DNA from: Streptomyces sp. SID13031
GTDB taxonomy: Bacteria; Actinomycetota; Actinomycetes; Propionibacteriales; Kribbellaceae
DNA length: 64,000 bases
NCBI RefSeq assembly: GCF_010548305.1
Contig: NZ_JAAGLV010000011.1
Span: forward strand, 124,001-188,000
Direction: 5' to 3'
Positions within the stretch are counted from its first letter, which is position 1; each line of letters opens with the position of its first letter. Positions 41,907 to 49,733 of the stretch are shown piece after piece. The position numbers and the translations under genes are program-made. Below the pieces are notes generated by a model, which did not search any database, was not told the DNA's origin, and saw only the letters and a list, made by a program, of their open reading frames with translations.

Positions 41907-43829
41907 ATGACGGGGCTGCGGGAGTACCTGGACGGGCCGCACAAAGCGGTGAGGGATCTGGTCCGGGACGGGCTGGCGGCGAATGCCGGTCTGCTCGACG
42001 CCGGGCTGGAGCTGAGCAGAGCGGAGTACCGCGACAAGGTGCTCGAGGTGCTGCAGCAGATCACCGCGGAGGGCCACACCGGCCGCGGGTTCCCGAAGGA
42101 GTACGGCGGCCAGGGTGATCTGGGCGGTTTCCTCGCCGGGTTCGAGACGCTGGCCTTCGGTGACCTCTCGCTGATGATCAAGGCGGGCGTCCAGTTCGGC
42201 CTGTTCGCCGGCGCGATCCTGCATCTCGGTACGACCCGGCACCACGAGCAGTACCTGACTGACGCGATCGAGGGCCGGCTGCTCGGTTGTTTCGCGATGA
42301 CCGAGACCGGCCACGGCTCCAACGTCCAGGCACTCGGTACGACGGCGACGTACGACCCGGCGACCGAAGAGTTCGTCATCCACACCCCGACCGCGGCCGC
42401 GCGCAAGGACTACATCGGCAACGCAGCCCGGCATGGCCGGATGGCCGCCGTCTTCGCGCAACTGGTGGTCGGCGGCGAGACGCACGGCGTGCACTGCCTG
42501 CTCGTCCCGATCCGGATGACCGACGGCGACCCGCTCCCCGGCGTCACGCTGTCGGACTGCGGCGCCAAACTCGGCCTGAACGGCGTCGACAACGGCCGGA
42601 TCGTCTTCGACCAGGTCAGGGTCCCGCGGGCCGCGCTGCTCGACCGCTATGCGCAAGTGGATGCGGAGGGCAACTACAGCAGCGAGATCGAGAACCCGGA
42701 CCGGCGCTTCTTCACGATGCTGGGCACGCTCGTCCAGGGTCGCGTCTCGGTCGGCGGCGCGGCGATCAACGCGAGCAAGGTGGCGCTGACGATCGCGATC
42801 CGGTACGCCGATCGCCGCCGCCAGTTCGGCGCACCCGGCAGCGCGGACGAGTCGTTGCTGCTGGACTACCGGATGCACCAGCGCCGGCTCCTGCCGCTGC
42901 TGGCCCGGACCTACGCGCTGCACTTCGCCCAGGCGGAGCTGGTGGAGGAGTTCGTCCGCCTCTTCGGTGGCGAAGGCGTGAAGGATGATCACGACCAGCG
43001 GGCGCTGGAGGCCCAGGCGGCCGGTACGAAGGCAGTCGGCACCTGGCATGCGACCGAGACGATCCAGGTCTGCCGCGAGGCGTGCGGCGGCGCCGGGTAC
43101 CTGGCGGAGAACCGGCTGGCGACCCTGAAGGCGGACACCGACGTGTTCACCACCTTCGAGGGTGACAACACGGTGTTGCTGCAGCTCGTCGCCAAGGGGT
43201 TGCTGACCAACTACCGGGAGTCGTTCGGCAAGCTTGACCCGCTCGGGATGGCCCGGTTCATCGCGGCGCAGGCGGTGGAGATCGCCGTCGAGAAGACCGC
43301 GCTGCGGACCTTGATCGAGCGGCTGCGCGACGTGGTACCGAATCGCAACGACGCCGCCGACCCCGACGCCGGGCTGCGGGACGACGCGTACCACTGCGGG
43401 ATGGTCCGGTTCCGTGAGGCGCACATGCTGGCCGGGGTGGCCCGGCGGATCAAGGGCGGGATCGACGCGGGGGTCGACGCGTTCGAGGCGTTCAACCGCT
43501 GCCAGGACCACGTCATCGCGGCCGGCCGGGCGCATGTCGACCGGGTGGTGCTCGAGGGTTTCCTGGCCGCAGTACAGGCTGCGCCGGAAGGTGCTCCGCG
43601 GGATCGGCTGAAGGAGCTCTACGACCTGCACGCGCTCGCGACGATCGAGGCCGAGCGTGCCTGGTACATCGAGCACGGGCGGTTGTCGGGCGCTCGGTCG
43701 AAGGCGATCACGGCGCTGGTGAACGAGCTTTGCGCCGCCGTTCGCCCGTACGCCGGGGAGCTGGTGGACGCGTTCGGCGTACCGGGCGCGGCGGTGGATG
43801 TGCCGATGGTTGTAACGTCTCCAGCATGA
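41907..43829 (+). CDS. Acyl-CoA oxidase/dehydrogenase-like flavoenzyme
   Basis: A 640-residue flavoprotein oxidising the alpha-beta bond of an acyl-CoA. FAMTETGHGSNVQALGTTATYD is the acyl-CoA oxidase signature, PRAALLDRY follows, VQGRVSVGGAAINASKVALTIAIRYADRRRQFG is the flavin-binding region, and CREACGGAGYLAENRL the C-terminal block with TDVFTTFEGDNTVLLQ. The length and TETGHGSNV fit peroxisomal-type acyl-CoA oxidases found in actinobacteria, not short acyl-CoA dehydrogenases. The next gene starts in its last four bases. Role: fatty acid beta-oxidation, chain length unknown. Confidence 0.88.
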   Translation: MTGLREYLDGPHKAVRDLVRDGLAANAGLLDAGLELSRAEYRDKVLEVLQQITAEGHTGRGFPKEYGGQGDLGGFLAGFETLAFGDLSLMIKAGVQFGLFAGAILHLGTTRHHEQYLTDAIEGRLLGCFAMTETGHGSNVQALGTTATYDPATEEFVIHTPTAAARKDYIGNAARHGRMAAVFAQLVVGGETHGVHCLLVPIRMTDGDPLPGVTLSDCGAKLGLNGVDNGRIVFDQVRVPRAALLDRYAQVDAEGNYSSEIENPDRRFFTMLGTLVQGRVSVGGAAINASKVALTIAIRYADRRRQFGAPGSADESLLLDYRMHQRRLLPLLARTYALHFAQAELVEEFVRLFGGEGVKDDHDQRALEAQAAGTKAVGTWHATETIQVCREACGGAGYLAENRLATLKADTDVFTTFEGDNTVLLQLVAKGLLTNYRESFGKLDPLGMARFIAAQAVEIAVEKTALRTLIERLRDVVPNRNDAADPDAGLRDDAYHCGMVRFREAHMLAGVARRIKGGIDAGVDAFEAFNRCQDHVIAAGRAHVDRVVLEGFLAAVQAAPEGAPRDRLKELYDLHALATIEAERAWYIEHGRLSGARSKAITALVNELCAAVRPYAGELVDAFGVPGAAVDVPMVVTSPA

Positions 43830-44443
43830 GTGAGCCGATTGAGCCCGCATCGGCCGCCGAGGCCGCCCGCGAACTGGCGAAGGTTTTGCTGGAGCAAGCC
43901 GACGCCCTGGACCTGCACGATCTGCGGGCCACCACGGCGATCGAGAACGTCCGGGTCCAGGCCCGGGTGCTCGCCGACGCGGTGCACGAGCGCGGCTGGG
44001 GTGACATCTTCCTCGGCATCGACTCCTACGATCCCGACGAGCTGGACGACCTGCCGCTGGGTCCGGACGACTTCGACGACCCCGCTGACTACCGCGAGAT
44101 GGTCGAGCGCGGTGAGATGGACGAGATGGACGAGGCGCTGGTCCCGGAGAACGGGATCCGGCTCAGCTACCAGGCGCGGTACGACTTCGTCGTGACGGAT
44201 CCGGAGGCGTTCATCGCCTACGTCCGCAGCCGCGCGGACGAGGCGCAGAACGACGAGGTGATCGACGACATCGAGGACGCCCGGTCGGCGTTCGAGCTGC
44301 TCGGCTACCTCGACGGCCTCGGCTCCAAGGACTACGACGCCGTCGGGCTGACCCCGGCCGGCGGCGAGGAGTCGCACAAGGTGGTCGAGTTCTCCCTGTG
44401 GGACCTCGACCCGACCCGCCGCGACGACACCTACCCGTACTGA
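43826..44443 (+). CDS. Acidic protein of unknown function coupled to the acyl-CoA oxidase
   Basis: A 205-residue, strongly acidic soluble protein (YDPDELDDLPLGPDDFDDPAD) with no recognised domain, signal or membrane segment. The N-terminus is helical (AAEAARELAKVLLEQADALDLHD). Its ATG overlaps the acyl-CoA oxidase stop (ATGA), so the two are translationally coupled. It may be an accessory factor of that enzyme or an independent regulator; neither is supported by sequence. An Asp/Glu-rich stretch may bind metal or RNA. Confidence 0.7.
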   Translation: MSEPIEPASAAEAARELAKVLLEQADALDLHDLRATTAIENVRVQARVLADAVHERGWGDIFLGIDSYDPDELDDLPLGPDDFDDPADYREMVERGEMDEMDEALVPENGIRLSYQARYDFVVTDPEAFIAYVRSRADEAQNDEVIDDIEDARSAFELLGYLDGLGSKDYDAVGLTPAGGEESHKVVEFSLWDLDPTRRDDTYPY

Positions 44444-44550
44444 TCGTTGCCCTGGCCCCCTAACCGGAGGGCTGGCGTCACGGGTGGTTGAGCGCTGGAT
44501 TGTTGTTGCGTGAGGCAACTTCCCCGGCGCGGTTCTTACTGGCGAGTACG

Positions 44551-44584
44551 CAAAGCGACGCTCGATATACAGAGCGTCGCTTTG
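44551..44584 (+). terminator. Perfect 13-bp hairpin downstream of the acidic protein gene
   Basis: caaagcgacgctc (44551-44563) and gagcgtcgctttg (44572-44584) are exact complements with an eight-base loop. The stem is symmetric enough to act on either strand. It lies 108 bases past the stop of the plus-strand pair in a convergent region. Its ending has little U-tract, so a terminator or processing signal is inferred. Confidence 0.6.
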
Positions 44585-44635
44585 TCCAAGATCAATGCAA
44601 ATGTTTGACCCGCCTCATGGCGGCGCAGAGCCACG

Positions 44636-44870
44636 CCGTGACAACGTTCTGTTGTCAGCGACGGACGGGTCGCGGACAACCAGGCTCTAGGCGGTACCGC
44701 AGCTCCCGTCCGCGACCGGACTGTACCTCCCCTGCCGGTCACGGAATGAGCTCGCGGTTCCTCCCACCTTCGGGCCGAACCGCCCTCTCGGGGCAAAGCA
44801 GAACGCCGGCTGTGTCGCCGGGCGCCGGTCGCCAGTGAGGTGGTGACCGACGCCCGACACAGTCGGCGTT
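44636..44870 (+). other. Candidate structured RNA region followed by a terminator-like U-tract
   Basis: About 240 bases with nested inverted repeats. ccgtgac (44636-44642) pairs with gtcacgg (44738-44744) as an outer stem. Inside are gacaac/gttgtc (44640-44656) and the perfect 10-bp ggtcgcggac (44668-44677)/gtccgcgacc (44708-44717). Next come gcggttc (44753-44759)/gaaccgc (44777-44783), then a long interrupted stem from about 44802 to 44870 followed by tctttttg. No tmRNA, SRP or RNase P signature was recognised. It could be a small RNA, or only stacked terminators of the convergent genes. Confidence 0.4.
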
Positions 44871-44905
44871 TCTTTTTGCTGCTGATACCTTCCCCGCCCC
44901 CGCAC

Positions 44906-44967
44906 CCCGGTCAGTACCGGTGCGTTTCTGGGGACCGGTACTGACCGGGAAAAGCCCTGCAGGGCTT
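44906..44967 (-). terminator. Tandem strong hairpins downstream of fbiC
   Basis: Directly beyond the fbiC stop (44973) lies the palindrome aagccctgcagggctt (44952-44967). It is followed on the minus strand by perfect 16-bp arms cccggtcagtaccggt (44906-44921) and accggtactgaccggg (44934-44949). These are well placed to end fbiC transcription. Neither has a clear U-tract, which is normal for high-GC actinobacteria. Confidence 0.7.
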
Positions 44968-44972
44968 GAGGT

Positions 44973-47591
44973 CTAGGCCAGTTCGAGGGCTGTGTGCGAG
45001 GTCTGCGGGATCTCGCCGTAAGTCGTTGTGCGCTGCCGGGCCGGGCGGCCGGCGGCGGTGGCCATCTGGGTGAGCTCTTCGATGGACTTGCGCGAGCCGT
45101 GCTTGGAGCCGGCCATCCGGCTGATGGTCTCCTCCATCAGGGTGCCGCCGATGTCGTTGACGCCGCCGTTCAGGACGTCGACGCAGCCGTCGGTGCCGAG
45201 CTTCACCCAGGAGCACTGGATGTTGTCGATCCGGCCGTGCAGCATGATCCGCGACATCGCGTGCACCGCGCGGTTCTCGTCGTACGTCGGGCCCGGGCGG
45301 GCCACGCCGGCCAGGTAGATCGGCGAGTTGGTGTGGATGAACGGCAGCAGCACGAACTCGGTGAAGCCACCGGTCTGGTCCTGTACCGCCGCGATCGTGC
45401 GCAGGTGCTGGACCCAGTGGTGCGGCGCGTCGACGTGGCCGTACATCATCGTCGAGCTGGACGGCAGGCCGACCTTGTGCGCCGTCGTGATCACCTCGAT
45501 CCAGCTTGCTGTCGGCAACTTTCCCTTGGTGAGGATCCAGCGCACGTCGTCGTCCAGGATCTCGGCCGCGGTCCCGGGGATGCTGTCCAGGCCGGCCTCC
45601 TTGACCGAGATCAGGAAGTCCTCGATCGACAGGCCGGTACGGACCGAGCCGTTGACGATCTCCATCGGCGAGTAGGCGTGGACGTGCATCTGCGGAACGC
45701 GGTCCTTGATCGCGCGAACCAGGTCCGCGTACGCCGTACCGGGCAGGTCGGGGTGGATGCCGCCCTGCATGCAGACCTCGGTGGCACCGATCACCCACGC
45801 CTCCTCGGCGCGCTGGGCGACCTCGTCCATCGAGAGCGAGTAGGCGTCGGCGTCGGTACGCCGCTGGGCGAAGGCGCAGAACCGGCAGCCGGTGTAACAG
45901 ACGTTGGTGAAGTTGATGTTGCGGTTGACGACGTAGGTGACGTCGTCGCCGACCGTTGCCTTGCGCAAGTCATCGGCGATCTTCGCCAGCTGGTCGAGCG
46001 CCGGACCCGTTGCCGTCATCAACGTCAACGCCTGCGCATCGGAAAGCCCAGCAGGATCACGCTCAGCGGCCGCCAGAGCGGCCTTCGTCTCAGCAGCGAT
46101 ACGCTCCGGTGCTCCCGCGCCGCCGTGGGCGGCGCGGCTCGCATCGCCGGTTTGCTCTGCGAGCTTGCCGTCCGCCTCGGCGGCCCGCCGAGCTGCGACG
46201 TCCTCACGCAGTACGTCCCAGTCGCCGTAGGCGGCGTCGAAGTCCGAGCGGGTTTCAGTCCTGCGCCCCTCGGTGTCGATCGCGGTGTGCAGGTCGGTAC
46301 GCCCGACGCTGTCCCAGCCGCCGTCGGGCTCCTGCCAGGGCAGGCCCTTCGGGAAGGCGGCCTCGTTGGCGAGGCCGGTGTCCGGGTCGACGAGGGCCTC
46401 GACGTGCGAGATGAGCCGCGGGTCGAGCCAGGGCTCCCGCAGGTACTCCGGGTGCGCGGTGAGCCTTTCGCGCAAGGTGAAACCGGCGTCGGCGGTGACC
46501 TTGGCCAGGTCATCGATCTGCGGCCAGGGGCGCTCGGGGTTCACGTGGTCGGGGGTCAGCGGCGAGACGCCACCGAAGTCGTCGACGCCCGCGTCGAGCA
46601 GCAACCGGGCCTCGGCCAGGTCGACCAGGTTCGGCGGGGCCTGGACGCGCATCCGCGGGCCGAGTACGACCCGGGTGGCGGCGATCGCGGCGAGCCACTC
46701 GTCCAGCGGGACGTCGGCATCGTTGCGCATCGCGGTGTCCGGCTTCACCCGGAAGCCCTGGATGATGACTTCCTGGATGCCGCCGTACTGGCGGGCGATC
46801 TTGCGCAGCGCGAAGATCGAGTCGGCGCGCTCCTCGAGGTTCTCGCCGATGCCGATCAGCAGACCGGTGGTGAAGGGGACGTTGGACCGGCCGGCGTCTT
46901 CCAGCACTCGCAGGCGGATCGCCGGGTCCTTGTCGGGTGAGCCGTAGTGCGGCTGACCCTTCTCCTCGAACAGCCGGCGCGAGGTGGTCTCGAGCATCAT
47001 GCCCATGCTCGGCGCGACCGGCTTCAGCCGCTGGAGGTTCTGCCAGGACATGACGCCGGGGTTGAGGTGCGGCAGCAGGCCGGTCTCCTCGAGTACGCGG
47101 ATCGACATCGCGCGCACATAGTCGAGGGTGCTGTCGTAGCCGGCCTCCTCGAGCCACTTCTTGGCTGCGTCCCAACGGTCCTCGGGAGCGTCGCCGAGGG
47201 TGAAGAGCGCTTCCTTGCAGCCGAGCGCTGCGCCCTGTCGAGCGATCTCCAGCACCTCGTCCGGGCTCAGGAACGGCGAGTGCACGCGGCCGGGCGTGGT
47301 CGCGAACGTGCAGTAGTGGCAGCGGTCCCGGCACAACCGGGTGAGCGGGATGAAGACCTTCTTGGAGTAGGTGACGATCCCGCTCCGGCCGGCGTCGGCC
47401 AGCCCCTGGTCTCGTACTCGGGCGGCGGTCGACATCAGCTGTTCGAGCGCGACTCCGGTGGCCGACAGCAGCACTTCGACCTCTGTCGGGTCGAGCGTCT
47501 TGCCGTCGTCGGCCCGCTTGAGCGCTCGCCGCATGGCGGTGCTGAGCGGGGCGTTCGGGGGAGTGGCTGGGGGCTGTCCGGGAGCAGTCAC
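44973..47591 (-). CDS. fbiC: FO synthase FbiC (CofG-CofH fusion) of F420 biosynthesis
   Basis: An 872-residue bifunctional radical-SAM enzyme that builds 7,8-didemethyl-8-hydroxy-5-deazariboflavin (FO) from tyrosine and a pyrimidine. The N-half (CofG) has CRDRCHYCTFATTPG, and the C-half (CofH) has CYTGCRFCAFAQRR; each Cys trio binds a 4Fe-4S cluster and SAM. Both halves carry the usual conserved strands (FGGVSPLTPDHVNPE; SSTMMYGHVDAP). GTG 47591 (VTAPGQPPATPPNAPL) gives the typical FbiC length; the open frame continues upstream into a repeat. FO is the precursor of coenzyme F420 used by many oxidoreductases. Confidence 0.96.
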   Translation of the reverse strand: MTAPGQPPATPPNAPLSTAMRRALKRADDGKTLDPTEVEVLLSATGVALEQLMSTAARVRDQGLADAGRSGIVTYSKKVFIPLTRLCRDRCHYCTFATTPGRVHSPFLSPDEVLEIARQGAALGCKEALFTLGDAPEDRWDAAKKWLEEAGYDSTLDYVRAMSIRVLEETGLLPHLNPGVMSWQNLQRLKPVAPSMGMMLETTSRRLFEEKGQPHYGSPDKDPAIRLRVLEDAGRSNVPFTTGLLIGIGENLEERADSIFALRKIARQYGGIQEVIIQGFRVKPDTAMRNDADVPLDEWLAAIAATRVVLGPRMRVQAPPNLVDLAEARLLLDAGVDDFGGVSPLTPDHVNPERPWPQIDDLAKVTADAGFTLRERLTAHPEYLREPWLDPRLISHVEALVDPDTGLANEAAFPKGLPWQEPDGGWDSVGRTDLHTAIDTEGRRTETRSDFDAAYGDWDVLREDVAARRAAEADGKLAEQTGDASRAAHGGAGAPERIAAETKAALAAAERDPAGLSDAQALTLMTATGPALDQLAKIADDLRKATVGDDVTYVVNRNINFTNVCYTGCRFCAFAQRRTDADAYSLSMDEVAQRAEEAWVIGATEVCMQGGIHPDLPGTAYADLVRAIKDRVPQMHVHAYSPMEIVNGSVRTGLSIEDFLISVKEAGLDSIPGTAAEILDDDVRWILTKGKLPTASWIEVITTAHKVGLPSSSTMMYGHVDAPHHWVQHLRTIAAVQDQTGGFTEFVLLPFIHTNSPIYLAGVARPGPTYDENRAVHAMSRIMLHGRIDNIQCSWVKLGTDGCVDVLNGGVNDIGGTLMEETISRMAGSKHGSRKSIEELTQMATAAGRPARQRTTTYGEIPQTSHTALELA

Positions 47592-47692
47592 GACTAGAAG
47601 CGTAGGCCGCCTCCGGACCGGATCCCGCCGATTCCCGGGGTCAAAAACAATCAGTACGTCCGTCCAGCTACTCTTCCACAGAGCCCCCCGCG

Positions 47693-47783
47693 ACGTCTGA
47701 GGGGTTAACCCCGCAGAGGGTGGGTTGCCCCTCCAGAATCCGACGGGGCAACCCACCGACTGCGGGGTTAACCCCTCAGACGT
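47693..47783. repeat. Large near-perfect inverted repeat (39-bp arms) between fbiC and a TetR gene
   Basis: Left arm 47693-47731 and right arm 47745-47783 are reverse complements with only two mismatches in 39 positions and a 13-base loop. Each arm contains the perfect palindrome ggggttaacccc (47701-47712 and 47764-47775). The element sits in a divergent promoter region, so a conventional terminator is unlikely. It could be a miniature mobile element, a cruciform-forming site or a double operator. A GGCGA array abuts its right end. Bases 47592-47692 show no other feature. Confidence 0.85.
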
Positions 47784-47853
47784 GGCGAGGCGTGGCGAGG
47801 CGAGGCGAGGCGAGGCGTGGCGAGGCGAGGCGAGGCGAAGGCGAGGCGAGGCG
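47784..47853. repeat. Tandem GGCGA array
   Basis: From base 47784, directly next to the inverted repeat, the sequence is almost only ggcga units with occasional ggcgt and ggcgaa variants, about 14 copies in 70 bases. It ends 13 bases before the TetR start. Such a short array can vary in copy number and so change the distance or strength of the promoter. No evidence for that is seen here. Confidence 0.85.
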
Positions 47854-47866
47854 AAGGCCGTGGGGG

Positions 47867-48424
47867 ATGAGCGGAGGGGTGAAGGTGGTCGATGGGCGGC
47901 GGGTGCGGGGGCGGGTGCGGCGGGTGGCGTTGCTGACGGCGACGTTGGCGGTGATTGAGCGGGGCGGGGTCGCGGGGGTCAGCCACCGGGCCGTCGCGGC
48001 CGAGGCCGGGGTCTCATTGGCGTCGACCACCTACCATTTCGCAACCCTGGACGATCTGCTGGTCGCCGCCCTGACCTGGGCGGCCGACGACCTCGCCGCC
48101 GAACTCCATGAGCGAGTCAATGAAATGGGCGCCCGGCCGGCCGACGAGCTGGCCCGCTTGATCGAGCACTGCCTGGTCTACCGGCGCGGCCGCACCCTGG
48201 CGGAGTACGAGCTTTGTCTGCTCGCAGCCCGCCGCCCCGCCCTCCGCGAAGCCGCCGCCGCCTGGCTCGAACCCCTCACCCAGATCGCCCGCAACTTCAC
48301 CACCGACCCGCAGAAGGCGAGCCTCCTGGTCGCCGCCCTGGACGGCATCCTGCTGCAGTCGCTGATCGGCGCGCGCCCCTACAACCACGCAGACTTCGCG
48401 GCGCTCCTCACGCACCTCAGGTAG
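47867..48424 (+). CDS. TetR-family transcriptional regulator
   Basis: A 185-residue repressor. The HTH region is RVALLTATLAVIERGGVAGVSHRAVAAEAGVSLASTTYHFATLDDLL (in pieces; SLASTTYHF is the recognition helix). The ligand domain includes LAELHERVNEMGARPADELARL and EYELCLLAARRPALREAA. The start is ATG 47867 after ggggg; a GTG a few codons later is an alternative. It is divergent from fbiC across the repeat region and may have its own operator there. Target unknown. Confidence 0.8.
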   Translation: MSGGVKVVDGRRVRGRVRRVALLTATLAVIERGGVAGVSHRAVAAEAGVSLASTTYHFATLDDLLVAALTWAADDLAAELHERVNEMGARPADELARLIEHCLVYRRGRTLAEYELCLLAARRPALREAAAAWLEPLTQIARNFTTDPQKASLLVAALDGILLQSLIGARPYNHADFAALLTHLR

Positions 48425-48499
48425 TACGGAGGGCTGAGCGGCACCTCAGGTAGTACGGAGGGCTGAGCGGCACCTCAGGTAGTGCGGAGGGCTGAGCGG
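48413..48499. repeat. 29-bp tandem triplicate at convergent gene ends
   Basis: Three copies of a 29-bp unit starting cacctcaggtagtacggagg run 48413-48441, 48442-48470 and 48471-48499; the third has one change. The first copy contains the last codons and stop of the TetR gene, and the third contains those of the convergent DUF2867 gene. A duplication here lengthened the gap between two convergent ends without damaging either protein. Confidence 0.95.
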
Positions 48500-48972
48500 C
48501 ACATCGCGTGGATGACGAGGTGGTGGAACGGGCGGATCAGGTTGTAGTAGAAGCGGCCGGCCGGGCGGAGGTAGAAGACGAGGGTGACCACCTTGAAGGC
48601 GCGGACCGGGCCGGAGTCGTCGACGATGATGGCCAGGTAGCCGCGCAGATGGTTGTCGGTGACCTTCAGGAGTAGGTAGTGCTCGTCTTCGCCGCGATCG
48701 ACGGTGAAGAAGGACAGGTGGTCGCCCGGGGTGAAGCTGACGTCCTCAGGGGTGAGCCTTGTCCTGGGTGGCATTCCGGCCATTTGGAGGCGGAGGAGTT
48801 TGGCCACCGGGACGCGGAGGGCGAACAGGAAGCGGCCGGCGGTGGAGTCCTGGCTCAGGGCGCCGGCGGCGAACTCGCGCAGGGTCACCGGGCCGGTCGC
48901 TGTCTTCACGTCGATGACGTCGGCTGTCGGCAGTAGGTCGGTCAGCTCGGGGAGGTCGGTGTGGGTCGGCAT
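48475..48972 (-). CDS. DUF2867-domain protein
   Basis: A 165-residue soluble protein resembling the DUF2867 family. It contains GRFLFALRVPVAKLLRLQ, LSFFTVDRGEDEHYLLLKVTDNHLRGYLAIIVDD, and a closing YNLIRPFHHLVIHAM that matches the usual PFH-x-hydrophobic end. Function is unknown; members are often paired with oxidoreductases or regulators. It lies 13 bases after a TetR gene on the same strand, so it is a likely target of that regulator. Confidence 0.78.
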   Translation of the reverse strand: MPTHTDLPELTDLLPTADVIDVKTATGPVTLREFAAGALSQDSTAGRFLFALRVPVAKLLRLQMAGMPPRTRLTPEDVSFTPGDHLSFFTVDRGEDEHYLLLKVTDNHLRGYLAIIVDDSGPVRAFKVVTLVFYLRPAGRFYYNLIRPFHHLVIHAMCRSALRTT

Positions 48973-48985
48973 GGCGGGCTCCTTG

Positions 48986-49537
48986 TCAGGTGAGGAACGA
49001 TTTGCCAGTCGCCAGTGTGAGCGTGGTGGCGTAGAGCGCGCGCAGCTCGGCGGCCGGCACCGGTGGTACGACCTGTTCGGCGCCGATCAGGATCAGATAG
49101 AGCAAGCGGGCCAGGTGAACCGGCTCCTTGACCGAGTCGATCCCTCGGCAAAGCTCTTGTAGATAAGCTGTTCTGGCGTGGTCGACGCGTTCCTGCGCCG
49201 CTCGCGCCTCTGGGTCCTGCAGAGCCCAGGCCCGTACTGCGATCTCGAGCCGGACGTGGTCGGCGTCGGCGAGTACGAGCTCCATCAGCTCGGTGAGCTT
49301 GCTCGCCGCGTCGGCCTCGGGGTGCTGCTCGACGGTGTCGATCAGCCTGCTGGTGAACCTCTTCTCGAAGTGCTCGAGCAAGGCGGTCCGGAAGCCGCCG
49401 GCGCCTTTGAAGTGGTGGTAGTACGAGCCCTTGCTCAGGCCCAGCTCAGTGGTCAGCCGTTCGATCGTCAGTGCGGGGGAGCCTTCGCCGGCCAGCACCT
49501 TCAGGCCGGCGTCGAGCCAGTCCGCCTTGGTCACCAT
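48986..49537 (-). CDS. TetR-family transcriptional regulator
   Basis: A 183-residue repressor starting MVTKADWLDAGLKVLAGEG, with HTH LTIERLTTELGLSKGSYYHHFKGAGGFRTALLEHF (in parts; SKGSYYHHF recognition). The rest is helical ligand domain. A symmetric operator lies directly over its promoter. The DUF2867 gene follows with a 13-base gap. The longer open frame upstream is not used because MVTKADW is the natural start of the first helix and lies after the operator. Confidence 0.85.
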   Translation of the reverse strand: MVTKADWLDAGLKVLAGEGSPALTIERLTTELGLSKGSYYHHFKGAGGFRTALLEHFEKRFTSRLIDTVEQHPEADAASKLTELMELVLADADHVRLEIAVRAWALQDPEARAAQERVDHARTAYLQELCRGIDSVKEPVHLARLLYLILIGAEQVVPPVPAAELRALYATTLTLATGKSFLT

Positions 49538-49548
49538 GCCGAAACCGT

Positions 49549-49568
49549 ACCATACTGTTTGGTATGGT
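49549..49568. promoter_or_regulatory. TetR operator candidate
   Basis: accatac (49549-49555) and gtatggt (49562-49568) are perfect 7-bp arms around a six-base centre. The site begins 12 bases upstream of the TetR start codon. Symmetry and distance suit autorepression, which is inferred. Confidence 0.6.
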
Positions 49569-49733
49569 CGTCTGCGGCGCAAAAGAATCCCGGCCAAGTC
49601 GGCGCGCTGGCGGTCGGATGGCGGTACTGTTCAAGCATCACCCCGGACGCTGTTCGCAGGCCGGGCGTGATCGGTTGCCCCAGACCCTGGCGCCGCTCTC
49701 CTCGAGTGGCAAAAGTGAAAAGGGGCTGAGCCG

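Noticed and set aside
44636..44870. tmRNA, SRP RNA or RNase P RNA
   Set aside because: None of the diagnostic conserved segments was recognised; only generic hairpins are visible.
47693..47783. Large inverted repeat as an ordinary transcription terminator
   Set aside because: It lies between divergent starts, where no transcript should end, and has no U-tract.
48413..48499. CRISPR array
   Set aside because: The three units are directly abutting 29-bp copies without spacers, and no cas genes are present.
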